Shown: positions 10,637-23,330, counted from the first letter of the stretch. The stretch: DNA of 64,000 nucleotides from Artemisia argyi (GCA_030686995.1 CM060695.1:97492871-97556870); one strand, 5' to 3'. Translations and numbers: made by a program. The notes: generated from the letters alone by a model not told the origin.

Positions 10637-10648
10637 CAATGGAAAATC

Positions 10649-10657
10649 TATATATAG
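10649..10657 (+). promoter_or_regulatory. F1 LTR TATA box (TATATATAG)
   Basis: TATATATAG follows the TGACG array. The same box is at 15732 (B right), 18350 (G1), 35382 and 41995 (A). Transcription would start about 25-35 bp downstream, near the CATTCATTAAGAGAG segment. Confidence 0.75.
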
Positions 10658-11622
10658 TTTTGTAATTTTCATTCATTAAGAGAGGACAATTTTAGGGATA
10701 ACTTGGAGAAACCCTAGTACGATTTTATCAGTATTTTCAAGGGTTTTTACCCTTTGAAACCTTTCATTTTCAATTAAGATAAGTATCCTTTCAATTCATT
10801 CAATATGTCTATGTGTTGTTTGAATATATCTTACGCTTGTCTTGATTTTAACATGCTAGGCTAGATCTCTTGTGTGTTTGCTTAGATGTAGTGAAACCTA
10901 GATGTTGATTATGGGTTGATTGCTTGTTTATAGTTGTTACGGATGAATGATTTCGATGTTAGGCTTAAGAAAACTGGCAGACTTCCATAGTGTAACTTGC
11001 TTGAACGTCTTAAGAAACATGAACCAATGTGTACTAGGTTTTTATGGTTGTATTTAATGTATGAGCGAATTCTAATGATCCCATATTAGGAGCTTCTTCC
11101 AGGCTCGACATAGTAGTGAAGTAGGAGCTTATAGAGTTGGGGAAGTACGTACGCCACCCCACGATTGGTATTAAGGAATATAACCCGTCATCCACGCAAC
11201 TGTAACAAACTATCAACCTGTAAAAGATATCTAGGGAGTAATGAAATCTAAGTAAACACAATTTTCCCATTTATTGTTCACACCACTAGTTTAATTAGCT
11301 TTATTTATATTTTTGTTATTTTATTTTAATTGCATCTTTAGTTATTGGGTTAGTTGACTAGCAACTAATTCCGCCCACTCTTCCAAAACCTGAGATTTTA
11401 ATTGCTTTTATAAAAATACAAAAAGAATCATCCCTCACCTCTAGACCTAGTTTTTAGGCTTTCTAATCCTAGCGACACTATTTCTGAGTTGAACGATCAA
11501 TCCCCCGGTACTTGTAACTATACTATACTACAACGATCAGGTACACTGTCTGGTCGGGGCTGTAAGCTTCTCGAGATCCCTTGAGATGTAAAGCCTGGTG
11601 CAATTCCCATGCATCAAGTTTT

Positions 11623-11641
11623 TGGCGCCGCAGCCCGGGGA
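11623..11641 (+). other. F1 primer binding site (TGGCGCCG...)
   Basis: TGGCGCCGCAGCCCGGGGA lies six bases after the LTR end, and the A copy is at 36369-36387. It resembles the tRNA-Asp PBS of Athila/Tat-like elements (TGGCGCCGTTGCCGGGGA) with changes in the middle. The priming tRNA is therefore uncertain. A hairpin CTTGCTAGA/TCTAGTAAG lies about 50 nt downstream in both copies. Confidence 0.75.
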
Positions 11642-11869
11642 ATAGTTATTGTCTAGGTTAGGATTTCTTTTTATTAGGTCTACTTGCTAGATTTCTTTCT
11701 AGTAAGATTTTATTTTTATTTTTATTTTTAGGTTTTCTTTAGTCTATCTTTTTCTTCGTGCCTTTGTTAGTAAATTAAATTCATTGACTATTCCGTTTCC
11801 CCTAGAGAAGTGGCTTTGTTGCGTTAATAGGTCGAGAATGAGATTAGGAAACTTAGGGAGCTTAATAGG

Positions 11870-12743
11870 TTGATTAATGTTGAGCTCGACCATGCATTTA
11901 GTGACCTAGCGACCGCCTTGTATTCGAATAAGGACCTAGGAACTAAAGATTTCGAGGATGTTATTGAGGAACTTGAGGAAGGGGAGATAGATCCGAAGCT
12001 AGATGACTATTTCAATCTATACCCCACTAAGGAGGAGATCGCACACTATAATAACCTTATTGATAATCCTCGACCTCCTTTCAATAGAATTGAGCCTAAG
12101 ATAAAAAGAGGCGATCCTAAGAGTGCAAATATACCATGTATGATTGGGTATAAACATATTGACAATGGTTACATTGATCTTAAATCCCCAATCAACATTA
12201 TGTCCTCATGTGTTTATAATGATATAATGAAAACAAGACTTGGACCTACAAAGGATACTAAATACCCCGGTGGAGTTTGTAACTTTGTCGGGAGAGTTAA
12301 AGGTTTACATGTCTTTGTTGGGAACTTTACTTATATCACTGACTTTATGGTTGTTGAAGATCTAGCTAGTGTTATTGATTGTCGCTTATCCCATATTGTG
12401 TTTGGTAAATCATTTGTTGAAGAGTCCAAGTTAGAATATGATGAGATAGAAGGGACAATCCGATTTGCTAGTAACACCGATAGAATCACTTATAGGATGC
12501 CTAATAGAATGAAAGAATTTCGTTTTGTGCCTCGATTTGACATGGATAACATTGGTGCTTTCGAGGACATCAATGAAGAGGATAAGAAAAAAGGGCATGG
12601 ACTATGTATGGGAGAAGAAGAGCCTTATCTATAAGGATTGCTTGACTCTAGGACCAAAATATAGAGTTGATAAGGAATTTGCCAATAGAATCATAGGAGC
12701 AATTAAGCAGAAGGTGTTTGGTCTCTATAAAGAACATTTATAA
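11870..12743 (+). pseudogene. retropepsin-like protein (F1 copy B), no gag
   Basis: The main frame (11870-12634) begins MINVELDHAFSDLATALY, continues through an acidic linker and NIPCMIGYKHIDNGYIDLKS, then NFVGRVKGLHVFVGNFTY and HIVFGKSFVEESKLEYDEIE. It is clearly homologous to the G1 domain, with catalytic Asp kept but no following Gly (IDLKSP). At an A6-G3 run near 12585 the homologous tail (MDYVWEKKSLIYKDCL...) moves to another frame that stops at 12743, so a one-base indel has broken the gene. Only about 230 bp separate it from the PBS, so Gag is entirely missing. The ATG at 11870 is the first in frame, and the true start is uncertain. Confidence 0.75.
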
Positions 12744-12781
12744 TCGGTGGACAAGACCAAGGACGAGGTCACGTAATAGCC

Positions 12782-12846
12782 CATGACCTTGAGTCTAGCT
12801 ACAAGACTTGTAAATAAAGAAAAGCGCTTCTTGGGAGGCAACCCAT
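12782..12846 (+). ncRNA. conserved structured block after the F1 stop codon (B)
   Basis: Same elements as at 8985-9050: GAGTCT/AGACTT pairing, AATAAAG, AAGCGCTT and TGGG-AGGCAA-CCCA (12832-12845). A single C-to-T change in the first stem still allows a G-U pair. Confidence 0.6.
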
Positions 12847-15264
12847 GCTTTGTGTGATTTTTATTTGTTTGATTGTTATTTGTTTCCGTATGCATGCTTT
12901 ATTTTTATTTTTGGTAGATCATGTTTCAAAACAAAAATGGTGAAAATACTTTATTTTGTCGTTTAACTTAGTCTTAACTTCATCCAAAGGTATTTCGCAA
13001 AAGATAAGTGTAAGGGGAAACCCCAAATATGTTTTTAAGAAACAAAATTGATCATGATTCTCCACAATATTAAATGGACATGTATATTCGTATTTGTTAG
13101 AGTCAAATGCTTGTATCGAGTCATAATGATGTTTTGCAGGATTTTCCAGGAAGTAGGACATAAGTTTTCTAGAAATTTTCCGGAAACTTAACGTAAAGAT
13201 TTCTGCAGGTCACTTCTGACGGCGTCAGGAATTAACTCCTGACGGCGTCATGTGTAAAATTTTTGAAATTTTGCTAGTTTTGTTTTTCTAACGGAGTCTA
13301 AAAGTTTTTGTTAAATCTTGAGTTTTATAAACTCCAGGAAATCTGCAAACATTCATTCCACAAGCATTATATCTTACTTTGTTTTCTAGGATTTGTTAGT
13401 ATATATAGATTACCGCCGATTTTATGCGAGGTTGCCTTGTTTGTTTTCTCAGGTTTAACAGGTTATGTATGACAAGAAGATGATTTATATTTCTGGAAGG
13501 GAAGCTTTGATTGTTCATTTTCTAGGAGGAAGATCTAACCTTGTTACCACACTATCCACACCGAACGAATCAGGGGAGTATTTGATTTCATTCTTTTACC
13601 AATTTTACTTTTACATTCTTTAATTGAACATTGGGGACAATGTTCATCCTAAGTGTAAGGGGAGGGTAAAGATGATACCTTATAGGATACTATTGCACTT
13701 AAGTTTGTTTGTTCGATGGTAGGTGTGTAATAAAACTAAGAGAAATACTTATTAGTGTAATTTTAGCACCAAATTTATAATTTTTTACAACATTTAGGAG
13801 TGAAACTTTAGCCTTAGCAAGCGTCTCATGGATAGGAGTCGTATGACTAGCACAAAACCGTATCATTCAGAAAAATTTTCCACCCAAATATGTGAGGTTC
13901 GCCTTTAAATTTGATATGAAAAGCATTTACTATTAGTGCTTATGAGTGTACCGGTAGCATTTAGATTCTAGAACTTGCGTTAGTGATGCATCCCAAGACC
14001 GCTAGTGAGACTACATTCGTGTAGTAGGATTTACTACATGATAAGAGGCATTAGGATCACCCTTGTGTTAAAACCCATATCATAATTACTTGACCATTTA
14101 AGTCATATTACTTGGCTAGTAAAGTCAATTAATTTTTCCCACACCCTTAGCGTTGTACTCATTTTTAGTACACGAAATCCCTAGTACACCCGTCCGAGCC
14201 TATCTTTTCGTTTCTAACTTTAAGCATCCTACTTAAAGGAAGAATTTTTTACACCCCACTTAAATGTACAACCAAATCGCCTTAGCCATCCGTGTATGCA
14301 CTCATCTTTAGTGCATTATTGTTATTTGTTTAAACCCTTAGTTAATTATCTAATTGATTACATGGTTGCTAAGTCGAGTCATATCCTTGTACATATTGTT
14401 TTGGGACGATTGGGACTCATGGGTAAAGTACTAGTGTTATGGAGTAATGGGGAAGAACATCTTATATTACCCCCATATGTGCGTTAATCTTAATAGTACT
14501 CCAAGTGTTTTGATTATCTTAATTCGAGTCATTAGAATAGTCTATTGTAAAATATGTAAAAATTCAAGTGTAAAGGGAATGTTCATTCCCTATGATGTAT
14601 TGTTTTGGATGGTAGGGTAAGAGTGTATGCAAAAAAAAAAAAATAAATAAATAAAAAAAAGAAAACAAAAAATTAAGAAAAGGAAAAATAATAGAAAAAG
14701 AAAAGAGAAAAAACATACGGACTACCATCCCGTTTCATTCTATGTTTATTTTATGTTTTTGTTATTTTTCATTTTTTAGCTTAAGTCGAGTCTAGTCTTG
14801 GCTTAACAACGCCTTATTGTTCATGTAATTAACCAAGATTATTAACTCGCCACCAGTAAAGATTGCCTATATCCAACAAAACCGTGTATTCCATATCCCT
14901 ACACCTAACGTTATAACCCTTTAAAAGACCTCTTTGATAGTTTATCCTAGGTGCTTACGCCATGTGGTGGAGGTTTGATCCTTTCCCAAGCCTATGGTAA
15001 TCTATTTTGCTATGACAGGTAGTGAGAGATGTTTTCCATTTCCATATTGTGATATATACTTTATTGCACCCGAGAGATGTGAGTATCTAAACACTACTTA
15101 TGAGGTGCTAGTATATGACCTCCGTGCTTGTCTTTGGTCTTTAGTGGAACGATTATTTTTTGTAATTACTTTTATATTAGTGTTAAATTACCCCTAACTT
15201 GTATTTTGATTAGAATAAAAGCGCATTTGCTTGAGGACAAGCAAATCTCAAGTGTAAGGGTATA
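12847..15264 (+). other. F1 non-coding 3' region of B
   Basis: 2.4 kb without a supported gene, collinear with G1 and A. In order it holds AAGTGTAAGGGG with GGGGAAACCCC (about 13007), two TGACGGCGTCA sites (about 13218-13250), the GGGA hairpin (13626-13645), an A-rich hairpin (14607-14730), and the terminal hairpin ATTTGCTTG-AGGA-CAAGCAAAT (15225-15246) with AAGTGTAAGGG before the LTR. ORFs of 60-80 codons here overlap between frames and are not conserved as proteins. Confidence 0.7.
14607..14730 (+). ncRNA. stem closing an A-rich purine loop (B)
   Basis: GGATGGTAG...GTATG at 14607-14629 is complementary to CATAC...CTACCATCC at 14714-14730. The roughly 85-nt loop is almost all A and G. The stem is kept in G1 (17273-17356) and A (40890-41025), while loop length and sequence vary. 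Function is unknown. Confidence 0.55.
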
Positions 15265-16707
15265 TGATGAGGCGAAAAATGATCCGTTTTTACGGGGTCA
15301 TTTAAGCCCGGAATTGAATTTATTTGATCAAATATTGCCCTAAATCGTTCCTTTTGTGATTTTAGGTACTTTTGGAGTGAATTCTGGAAAAGGAAGCATT
15401 TTGGACATTTTTGGAGCATAAAAGTGAAGAAAACGGCAAAGTCTTAATTTTCCTTGCTCGGAACAGTACCTGACGGCGTCACCAAGTTCTTAATGACGGC
15501 GTCAAGAGGAAAACAAGAGGTGAAGTGGATAGAGTCCATGACGATCCAGAGAGTTTTTACACTAGGACATGACGGCGTCACCATAGGCCGTCATGGTCCC
15601 TTTACACGTGACGGCCCAGAGGAAAATTGTACTTGACGGCGTCAGATCTGGATCTAGGCAATCCGATATTATTATGGGCGGCGAGTTGACGGCGTCAGAA
15701 TTTCTTCTTGACGCCGTCACATTGGAAAATCTATATATAGTTTTGTAATTTTCATTCATTAAGAGAGGACAATTTTAGGGATAGCTTGGAGAAATCCTAG
15801 CACGATTTTATCAGTATTTTCAAGGGTTTTTACCCTTTGAAACCTTTCATGTTCAATTAAGATAAGTATCCTTTCAATTCATTCAATATGTCTATGTGTT
15901 GTTTGAATATATCTTATGCTTGTCTTGATTTTAACATGCTAGGCTAGATCTCTTGTGTGTTTGCTTAGATGTAGTGAAACCTAGATGTTGATTATGGGTT
16001 GATTGCTTGTTTATAGTTGTTACGGATGAATGATTTCGATGTTAGGCTTAAGAAAACTGGCAGACTTCCATAGTGTAACTTGCTTGAACGTCTTAAGAAA
16101 CATGAACCAATGCGTACAAGGTTTTTATGGTTGTATTTAATGAATGAGCGAATTCTAATGATCCCATGTTAGGAGCTTCTTGCAGGCTCGACATAGGAGT
16201 GAAGTAGGAGCTTATAGAGTTGGGGAAGTACGTACGCCACCCCACGATTGGTATTAAGGAATATAACCCGTCATCCACGCAACTGTAACAAACTATCAAC
16301 CTGTAAAAGATATCTAGGGAGTAATGAAATCTAAGTAAACATAATTTTCCCATTTATTGTTCACACCACTAGTTTAATTAGCTTTATTTACATTTTTGTT
16401 ATTTTATTTTAATTGCATCTTTAGTTATTGGGTTAGTTGACTAGCAACTAATTCCGCCCACTCTTCCAAAACCCGAGATTTTAATTGCTTTTATAAAAAT
16501 ATAAAAATACAAAAAGAATCATCCCTCACCTTTAGACCTAGTTTTTAGGCTTTCTAATCCTAGCGACACTATTCCTGAGTTGAACGATCAATCCCCCGGT
16601 ACTTGTCACTATACTATACTACAATGATCAGGTACACTACCTGGTGGGGGTTGTAAGCTTCTCGAGATCCCTTGAGAGGTAAAGCCTGGTGCAATTCCCA
16701 CGCATCA
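15265..16707 (+). repeat. F1 3' LTR of B
   Basis: TGATGAGG...CGCATCA followed by the GACCG duplication. By eye it is highly similar to the left LTR with a few substitutions and a short indel near 16500, indicating a fairly young insertion. Confidence 0.93.
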
Positions 16708-16712
16708 GACCG

Positions 16713-17892
16713 CTAGTGAGACTACATTCGTGTGGTAGGATTTACTACATGATAAGAGGCATTATGATCACCCTTGTGTTAAACCTGTATCATAATTACT
16801 TGACCATTTAAGTCATATTACTTGGTTAGTAAAGTCAATTAATTTTTCCCACACCTTAGCGTTGTACTCATTTTTAGTACACGAAACCCCTAGTACACCC
16901 CTCCGAGCCTATCTTTTCGTTTCTAGCTTTAAGCATCTTACTTAAATGAAGAATTTCGTGTATGCACTCATCTTTAGTGCATTATTGTTATATTTTTAAA
17001 CCCTTAGTTAATTATCTAATTGATTACATGGTTGCTAAGTCGAATCATATCTTGTACATATTGTTTTGGGACGATTGGGACTCATGGGTAAAGTACTTGT
17101 GTTATGGAGTAATGGGGAAGAACATCATATATTACCCCTATATGTGCATTAATCTTAAAAAGTACTCCAAGTGTTTTGATTATCTTGATTCGAGTCATTA
17201 GATTAGTTTATTGTAAAGTATGTAAAGCTTCAAGTGTAAGGGGAATGTACATTCCCTATGATGTATTATTTTGGATGGTAGGGTAAGAGTGTATGCGCAA
17301 AAAAAAAATAAATAAATAAAAAATAAATAAAAAAAAACACATACGGACTACCATCCCGTTTCATTTTATGCTTGTTTTAAGTTTTTGTTATTTTTTTGAT
17401 TCACTAGCTTAAGTCGAGTCTAGTCTTGGCTTAGCAACGCCATATTGTACATGTAATTAACCAAGATGATTAACTCGCCACCAGTAAATATTGTCTTTAT
17501 CCAACAAAACCGTGTATTCCATATCCCTACATCTAACGTTATAACCCTTTAAAAGACCTCTTTGATAGTTTATCCTAGGTGCTTACGTCAAGTGGTGGAG
17601 GTTTGATCCTTTCCCAAGCCTATGGTAATCTATTTTGCTATGACAGGTAGTGAGAGATGTTTTCCATTTCCATATTGTGATATATACTTTATTACACCCG
17701 AGAGATGTGAGTATCTAAACACTATTTGTGAGGTGCTAGTGTATGACCTCCGTGCTTGTCTTTGATCTTTAGTGGAACGATTATTTGTTGTAATTACTTT
17801 TATATTAGTGTTAAATGACCCATAACTTGTATTTTGATTAGAATAAAAGCACATTTGCTTGAGGACAAGCAAATCTCAAGTGTAAGGATATT
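16713..17892 (+). other. F1 non-coding 3' region of G1, right part
   Basis: Continues from 10180 after removal of B. It contains AAGTGTAAGGGG followed by the 16-bp palindrome GGGAATGTACATTCCC (17241-17256), the A-rich hairpin (17273-17356), and the terminal hairpin ATTTGCTTG-AGGA-CAAGCAAAT (17853-17874) next to the presumed PPT. No gene is visible. Confidence 0.7.
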
Positions 17893-19311
17893 TGATGAGG
17901 CGAAAAGTGAACCACTTTTAAGGCCCGAATTCGAATTTATTTGATCAAATATTGCCCTAAATCGTTCCTTTTGTCCTTTTAGGTACTTTTGGAGAGAAAT
18001 CTGGAAAAGGAAGCATTTTGGACGTTTTTGGAGCATAAAAGTGAAGAAAACGGCAAAGTCTTAATTTTCCTTGCTGGGAACAGTACCTGACGCGTCAAGA
18101 GTCTCCAAGTGACGGCGTCAAGAGTTACAAAAGAGGTGGAAGTGGAAGATACACGTGATGGTCCAGAGTGTTTTCAAGCAAAGGAGATGACGGCGTCACC
18201 TAGGCCGTCATGGTCCATTTATTAGTGACGGCCCAGAAGAAATTCCTACATGACGGCGTCAAAATCATATCTAGGCAATATAATTTCATTATAGGCGGCG
18301 AGTTGACAGCGTCACAAATTCCTTCTTGACGCCGTCACCCTGCAAAATCTATATATAGTATTCCAAATTTCATTCATTAGTGTGCAACTTAGAGGGAAAA
18401 ACCTTAGGCCGATTTTTACAGCTTTTTCAAGGGTTTCAACCCTTTGAAACTTTCATGTTCTAATTGAGATAAGTACTCTTTCAATTCATTCAATATGTCT
18501 ATGTGTTGTTTGAATATATCTTACGCTTGTCTTCAATTTAACAGGCTAGGCTAGATTTCTTTTGTGTTTGCTTAGATGTAGTGAAACCTAGATGTTAATT
18601 ATGGGTTGATTGTTTGTTTATAGTTGTTACGGATGATTGTATTCAATGTTAGGCTTAAGAAAACTGGCAGACTTCCATTGGTGACATGCTTGAACGTCTT
18701 AAGAAACATGAGCAGAGGTGTACTATGATTTTTGGTTGTATTTAATGCGTAGGGGTATTCTAATGATCCCATGTTAGGAGCTTCTAACGGCTCGACATAG
18801 GAGTGAAGTAGGATCCTATAGAGTTAGGGAATATTGTACACGGCCCTACGATTAGTATTAAGGAATATGACCCGTCATCCATGCAATTGTAACAAGCTAT
18901 CAACCTGTAAAAGATATCTAGGGAGTAATGAAACCTAAGTAAACACAACTTTCCCCATCATTGTTTACACCACTAGTATAATTAGTTTCATTTTCATTTC
19001 TGTTATTTAATTTTGATTGCATTTGTAGTTAATTGGGTTAGTTGGCTAGAAACTAATTCCGCCCACTCTTCCAAAACCCGAGATTTTACTTGCTTTTATA
19101 AAATATAAAAATACAAAAAGAATCATCCCTCACCTCTAGACTTACTTTAAGAGACTTTCTAATCCTAGCGACACTATTCCTGAGTTGAACGATCAATCCC
19201 CGGTACTTGTCACTATACTATACTACAACGATCAGGTACACTACCTGGTGGGGGTTGTAAGCTTCTCGAGATCCCTCGAGAGGTAAAGCCTGGTGCGATT
19301 TCCACGTATCA
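17893..19311 (+). repeat. F1 3' LTR of G1
   Basis: TGATGAGG...CACGTATCA, 1419 bp, with degenerate TGACG array (about 18089-18336) and TATATATAG at 18350. It is more diverged than the B or A pairs. The base after its end begins the disrupted F4 ORF. GTGGG (19312-19316) is the expected right target duplication but cannot be paired within the window. Confidence 0.9.
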
Positions 19312-22300
19312 GTGGGGCAGCACTACTCCACTGAGAAGGGGACCCACACCACTTTACATCCTGCTAAAGGCTCAGGTAAATCACAACCCAAGCATCAGGG
19401 AGTTACCACCCCTAAATCTTTGGCAGGCCAGCGCAAGCCTATTGGAAAGGGGGCAAACCCACTCAAGTACCTGATGAGGACATTCGCAGAACAAAGCCTT
19501 TGTCTGAGGGCACAAAAATTCTTCCCAAAGACTCAGAGGGACTCATACAATCCATTGATAGGGACACAACAATCACGATTCCTAAGGATGACACTGGGAA
19601 ACACCCATCAGTGTCTGAAGGGGTCACGGGGGACAAAGATTCAGAGGGACAAAGGCCTCCCGCTGATATGGTACCCACACCCACTCCCGAAGGTGCCCAC
19701 AACTTGGGAACTGGCTCTAAGGACCAGGTAAATAAAACCCAGTCTACTGGATTAGAGGGGTTAGGACCTGGCCAAAACGATGGCAAGTATTCTTATGAAG
19801 AGGATCCGGATAACCTTGTTTTGCAGATTTAGTCCATGGCTGATGCTCAGGCAGCCCTGTTCTCAAATGATGACTTCCACAGTGATGAGGAGGTTTTTGA
19901 AGCCGAAGATGATATGGTGGTTAAGGAGACAGTCCCTGAACCAATCCCTCAATCACCTCAACCCTCTGACACTGAAGCTGCTGAAACTCCCTCCGAATCA
20001 GAATCCTCAAGAGACGATCAAGCTCCTCTCACTGGGAAGTTCTTTACTAAGTTCATCAAGAAGGCAACCAATGCCTTATTCAGGGTAGTCACTGATCAGG
20101 TTTTTGACATGCACACTGAGCAGGCGGTTCATTACTTCAACCTCAAAGATGCAGTTGAAGATTTTAATGATGATGTCAGGGAGCAAAATGCCTTAGTCTC
20201 CTTCTCCCTGATACAGATGGTCTCCCACCTTAACAAGTTCCTTGAATCCCTAAACAAGCTGACTACAGGGGTTCAGTCCATTCAAGAATCAGTTAAGGAT
20301 GATCCTGAACTCACAAAGAAGCTCCTTCAGGCATCAGAGACCTATCAGTTCAATTCAGTGCATCTCACCGAGCTACTCAACCTGATGAAGTCCTTCAATC
20401 TTCAGGCTCTCAGTAACTCAGTGGAGGCTGTCAAAACTTCCCTTGCTGCCTTGGATCTCTCAGTGGCAGCTCAGTCTCAAAATTCGGCCTCCTTGGCTTG
20501 GAGTTTTGGTTCTCGTTTGACTGTAATGGAGAACGCTCAGGCATCCCTTGAAGCCAAAGTCTCCACAATTCAGAAGGACACCTCAGACATCAAATCCATG
20601 ATGACTGAGATCTACCAGGCCTTCAAGGGTTCCTCTCCCTCTGCATCAGTCACTCCACCTCTTGCCATCATAGCAGCTCAGGCAACAGTTGAGGGGGAGA
20701 ATGTCACTGATGCCCCTCATACTGAAGCCCAAGATGAAGCTACTGATGTTGCTTCAAGAGGACAGCCCTCTCACACTGAGGGGGAGCATGTCACTGAGGT
20801 CACTCCAATCTCATCAGTTCAACCACAAGATGAAACAGTCTCTTCATCTCGTCAGCAGGATAAAGGCAAAAGCATTGCTACAACACCTGAACTAGTAAGA
20901 GTGCTGAAGCCTGCCTCCACCATTGTCAGACAGGATCCTGAAGCCAACTCCTCCCATCACAACACTACATGTGTCTTCACCTTTTGGTGTCGGTACAAGC
21001 AGTGGTGGTTTAGGAGTACTTCCTAGTCCAACTAGGGAAGAAATTGAGCCAATGTCCCATGATGCATCTCTCTCAGCAGGTCACACAGCTGGAAGTGCTG
21101 AGGACAGTGTTAACATACATGAATTGATGGACAGATGTACCAAATTGGAGGAAAAAGTCCACACCTTAGAAGACGAGCTCAAGCAGACAAAGATACAATA
21201 TCAACATGATCTCTCCAAGCTTCAGGGTCAGTTACAAACTATGCAAGAAGAGATTAACTCACTGAAGAAGAAAAGGGCTGCTCATCTTATCATGTCTTCT
21301 CCATCTTCAGCTCATGGTAATGATTCTGCAGCATCCAGTGATGATCAGGATAATTCTTCCAAACAGGGGAGGAAAACAGATGATACAGCTGAGGGGAGGA
21401 AATTAGACTTTGAACAGGATTTTGAAGGTTTTGAACAACCAATGGATGATGAGGAAATCCCAGGGGTACAGGTGAAAGATAATTCTGCTTCACAAGCAGT
21501 GGACATTGCTCTCACACAAGAAGTAGAAACAACTGATGCAGAGTTTGAGAAAAGAAGGCAAGAAAAAGGGAAAGTTCAAGTCTTTGAAGAATCAACTGAG
21601 CAACCAAGAAAGGTTAAGTCAAGAAATCAAGCTCAGATTGATATGGATTATGAATTGGCAAGAAAAAGTGAAGAAGAGGATGTAGCAAGGTTCATGGAAC
21701 AACAAAGAATTCAAAAGGAGATAGAACCTAAAGAAATTGTTCCCATTCCAAATACAGAAGAAGGTGCTTATCAATTAACAAATGAAGAGATTGAGCATAT
21801 GATTGATTCTGATCCAGTTATCAAGAAGAAAGAGCTTATTGCTGATGAAAGCTTAATAGCTGAACAAAGATCAGCTCAATTAGCTGACTTTATCAATATG
21901 AAGAATAATTAAGCTTTTGATTCTATGGTGGACACTATTAAGAAGACTCAGAAAAAGCCAAGACAACCATCTCAGGCTCAAGTTATTGGTGGAATGAAAA
22001 AGTACTTGTGTCATGTAGGAGGATGGAAGATGTATCAGCTCAAAGGAAAATCTTATGAAGAAATTCAAAGATTATATTATCAAGAATACAGAAGAGATAA
22101 AGATTTTCTTCCTATGCATTCAGAAGCAGAAGCTAAGAGATACAAAAGATCAGGAAAGAACATTGAGTCTAAAGAAGCTAAGAAGTAAAGGGTTGAAGAA
22201 AAGCTAAGTGAAGAACAGCTAGGTGGCATGATTATTATTGAAGAAGAAGATTTTTATGTTGAGCCACTACAAGCTAGGCATCCAATTATTGATTGGGAAG

Positions 22301-22782
22301 TATTTACTGATGACTTTGCAGCAACATGGAAGATTACAAGACTAGGTGGTGAAACCTTTTCGTCTATGCAGTTTGAAGATCTTATCAGATCATGTGACAG
22401 AGATGATCTTGATACATTGAGGAAGATGGTGAATGATAGATACATGGCTGGAAAACTTCAAGATGACAAGGAAAAAGAACTTTGGGTTCAGTTTCAAAGA
22501 TTATATGAACCTGACATAAATGATAGATATTGGAAGTTTCAAGCTCATGATCAGACTACACTTTGGAAATTCTATGACTACTGCAATATTCATCATGTTT
22601 CAACACAAGAAGGAGAGGATGTGTTTATGCTTGCTGAAAAAGAATACCCTCTCAGATCTGGAGTTTTGGATGTAATGCTTTCTACTAGGATCAGGTGTCC
22701 AGAAAGAACAGAAGTGGTAGATGATCTAGTTCACAGAATCTACAATCAGTGTAGAAGGGAATCTGCTGCTCTAAGGAAGTGA
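19312..22782 (+). pseudogene. SIRE-like additional 3' ORF (env-like position), degenerate
   Basis: Successive fragments of one long acidic protein can be followed. They are a repetitive Ser/Gly/Lys-rich segment with DSEG repeats (19312-19832), then MADAQAALFSNDDFHSDEEV and a helical domain (19836-~20940). A coiled coil (about 21115-21280, heptad-like LEEKVHTLEDELKQTK) follows, then a KIQKEIEP-type acidic part and a basic segment. The C-terminal domain holds WEVFTDDF, LGGETFSSMQFEDLI and VFMLAEKEYPL. Breaks are frameshifts near 19460 and 20940 and in-frame stops TAG at 19830 and TAA at 21910 and 22186. From memory it resembles the large C-terminal ORF of Asteraceae SIRE-like Copia elements. 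In SIRE-type elements this position is called env-like. I see no convincing signal peptide or membrane anchor. Confidence 0.72.
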
Positions 22783-22839
22783 TAAGTGTATCCCCCATCA
22801 ACTTAGAAACTTATTGATTTGCACAGAAATCATAAGTTT

Positions 22840-22848
22840 AGGGGAGGA
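22840..22848 (+). other. F4 polypurine tract
   Basis: AGGGGAGGA just before TTGTTGGGAA, in the position of a Copia PPT and about 60 bp after the stop codon of the 3' ORF. Confidence 0.75.
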
Positions 22849-22849
22849 T

Positions 22850-23330
22850 TGTTGGGAAATAAACCATCAGTGGAAACTCATTACCACTGATAGGCTAAGC
22901 AAATACCACTGCTGAAGAATTGTACTAACAGTGGAAACGTATTACCACTGCTAGCACAATATATTACCACTGCTTAGTTTATCTGTTAAGTATACGAGTT
23001 GTAGATAAGTATAGAAAACATTTAGTGAATATCTTATTTGTTTAGTATAATACTTATCTTGTACAGGACTCCTTATGTCCTATAAAAGGAGGTCCTAGGT
23101 TTAGGTTTATGTACGTATTTATTAGCCAAAGCTTCAAGGTTGTAACCCTAGTGATAAGCAAAGATCACTCGTATTATCATCTTGAATAATATTGAAGCTA
23201 ACCGTTTGTTTAACTCTTTGTTCATTCTGTCATACATACATACAAACCATATACAACACTTAAAACACATCTTCTAAAGTACTTGATAGTAAATTCCGCG
23301 TGCTATTAAGTATACACTCAAAGTATCAAT
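22850..23330 (+). repeat. F4 3' LTR (SIRE-like Copia), right end approximate
   Basis: Starts TGTTGGGAA. U3 carries about six copies of CCACTG/CAGTGG in both orientations, as in the minus-strand copy at 1-319. TATAAAAG is at 23081. The right end is uncertain: a CA-ending boundary around 23330 (CAATCTAACA) is plausible, but there is no second complete copy to compare. Confidence 0.7.

Larger units (their letters stand above)
10181..11616 (+). repeat. F1 5' LTR of B
   Basis: TGATGAGGCG...CATGCATCA, with 5-bp inverted ends TGATG/CATCA. U3 is about 470 bp and ends in an array of TGACGGCGTCA sites and a TATA box. The remainder is transcribed R-U5. Confidence 0.93.
10181..16707 (+). mobile_element. 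F1 element B, complete LTR-to-LTR, nested in G1
   Basis: The two LTRs (1436 and 1443 bp) both start TGATGAGG and end GCATCA. The flanking GACCG duplication (10176-10180 and 16708-16712) is perfect, and host sequence is continuous across it (CCCAAGACCG|CTAGTGAG). This insertion fixes the true LTR ends of the family. The internal region is 3.65 kb with PBS, one degenerate protease-like gene, and the same 3' non-coding region as its host. Gag and pol are absent. It must have been mobilised in trans. Confidence 0.93.
320..19311 (+). mobile_element. F1 element G1 (Ty3-type gag-protease), interrupted, 5' part off-window
   Basis: Pieces in order are: gag remnant 320-750, protease-like remnant 728-1377 resuming at 8704, non-coding 3' region 8981-10180 resuming at 16713, and 3' LTR 17893-19311. 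Two complete insertions (E2 and B) have perfect 5-bp target duplications, so the original continuity can be followed across both. No pol domain lies between the protease-like stop codon and the LTR. G1 is therefore a gag/protease-only element like the reported TR-GAG class, or a deletion derivative of an Athila/Tat-like element. Its 5' LTR would lie left of the window. Confidence 0.8.

Noticed and set aside
12575..12600. A-AAA-AAG-like slippery run suggesting programmed frameshifting in copy B
   Set aside because: The homologous tail is in the +1 direction, not -1, and the other copies read through without a shift, so an indel is the simpler explanation.
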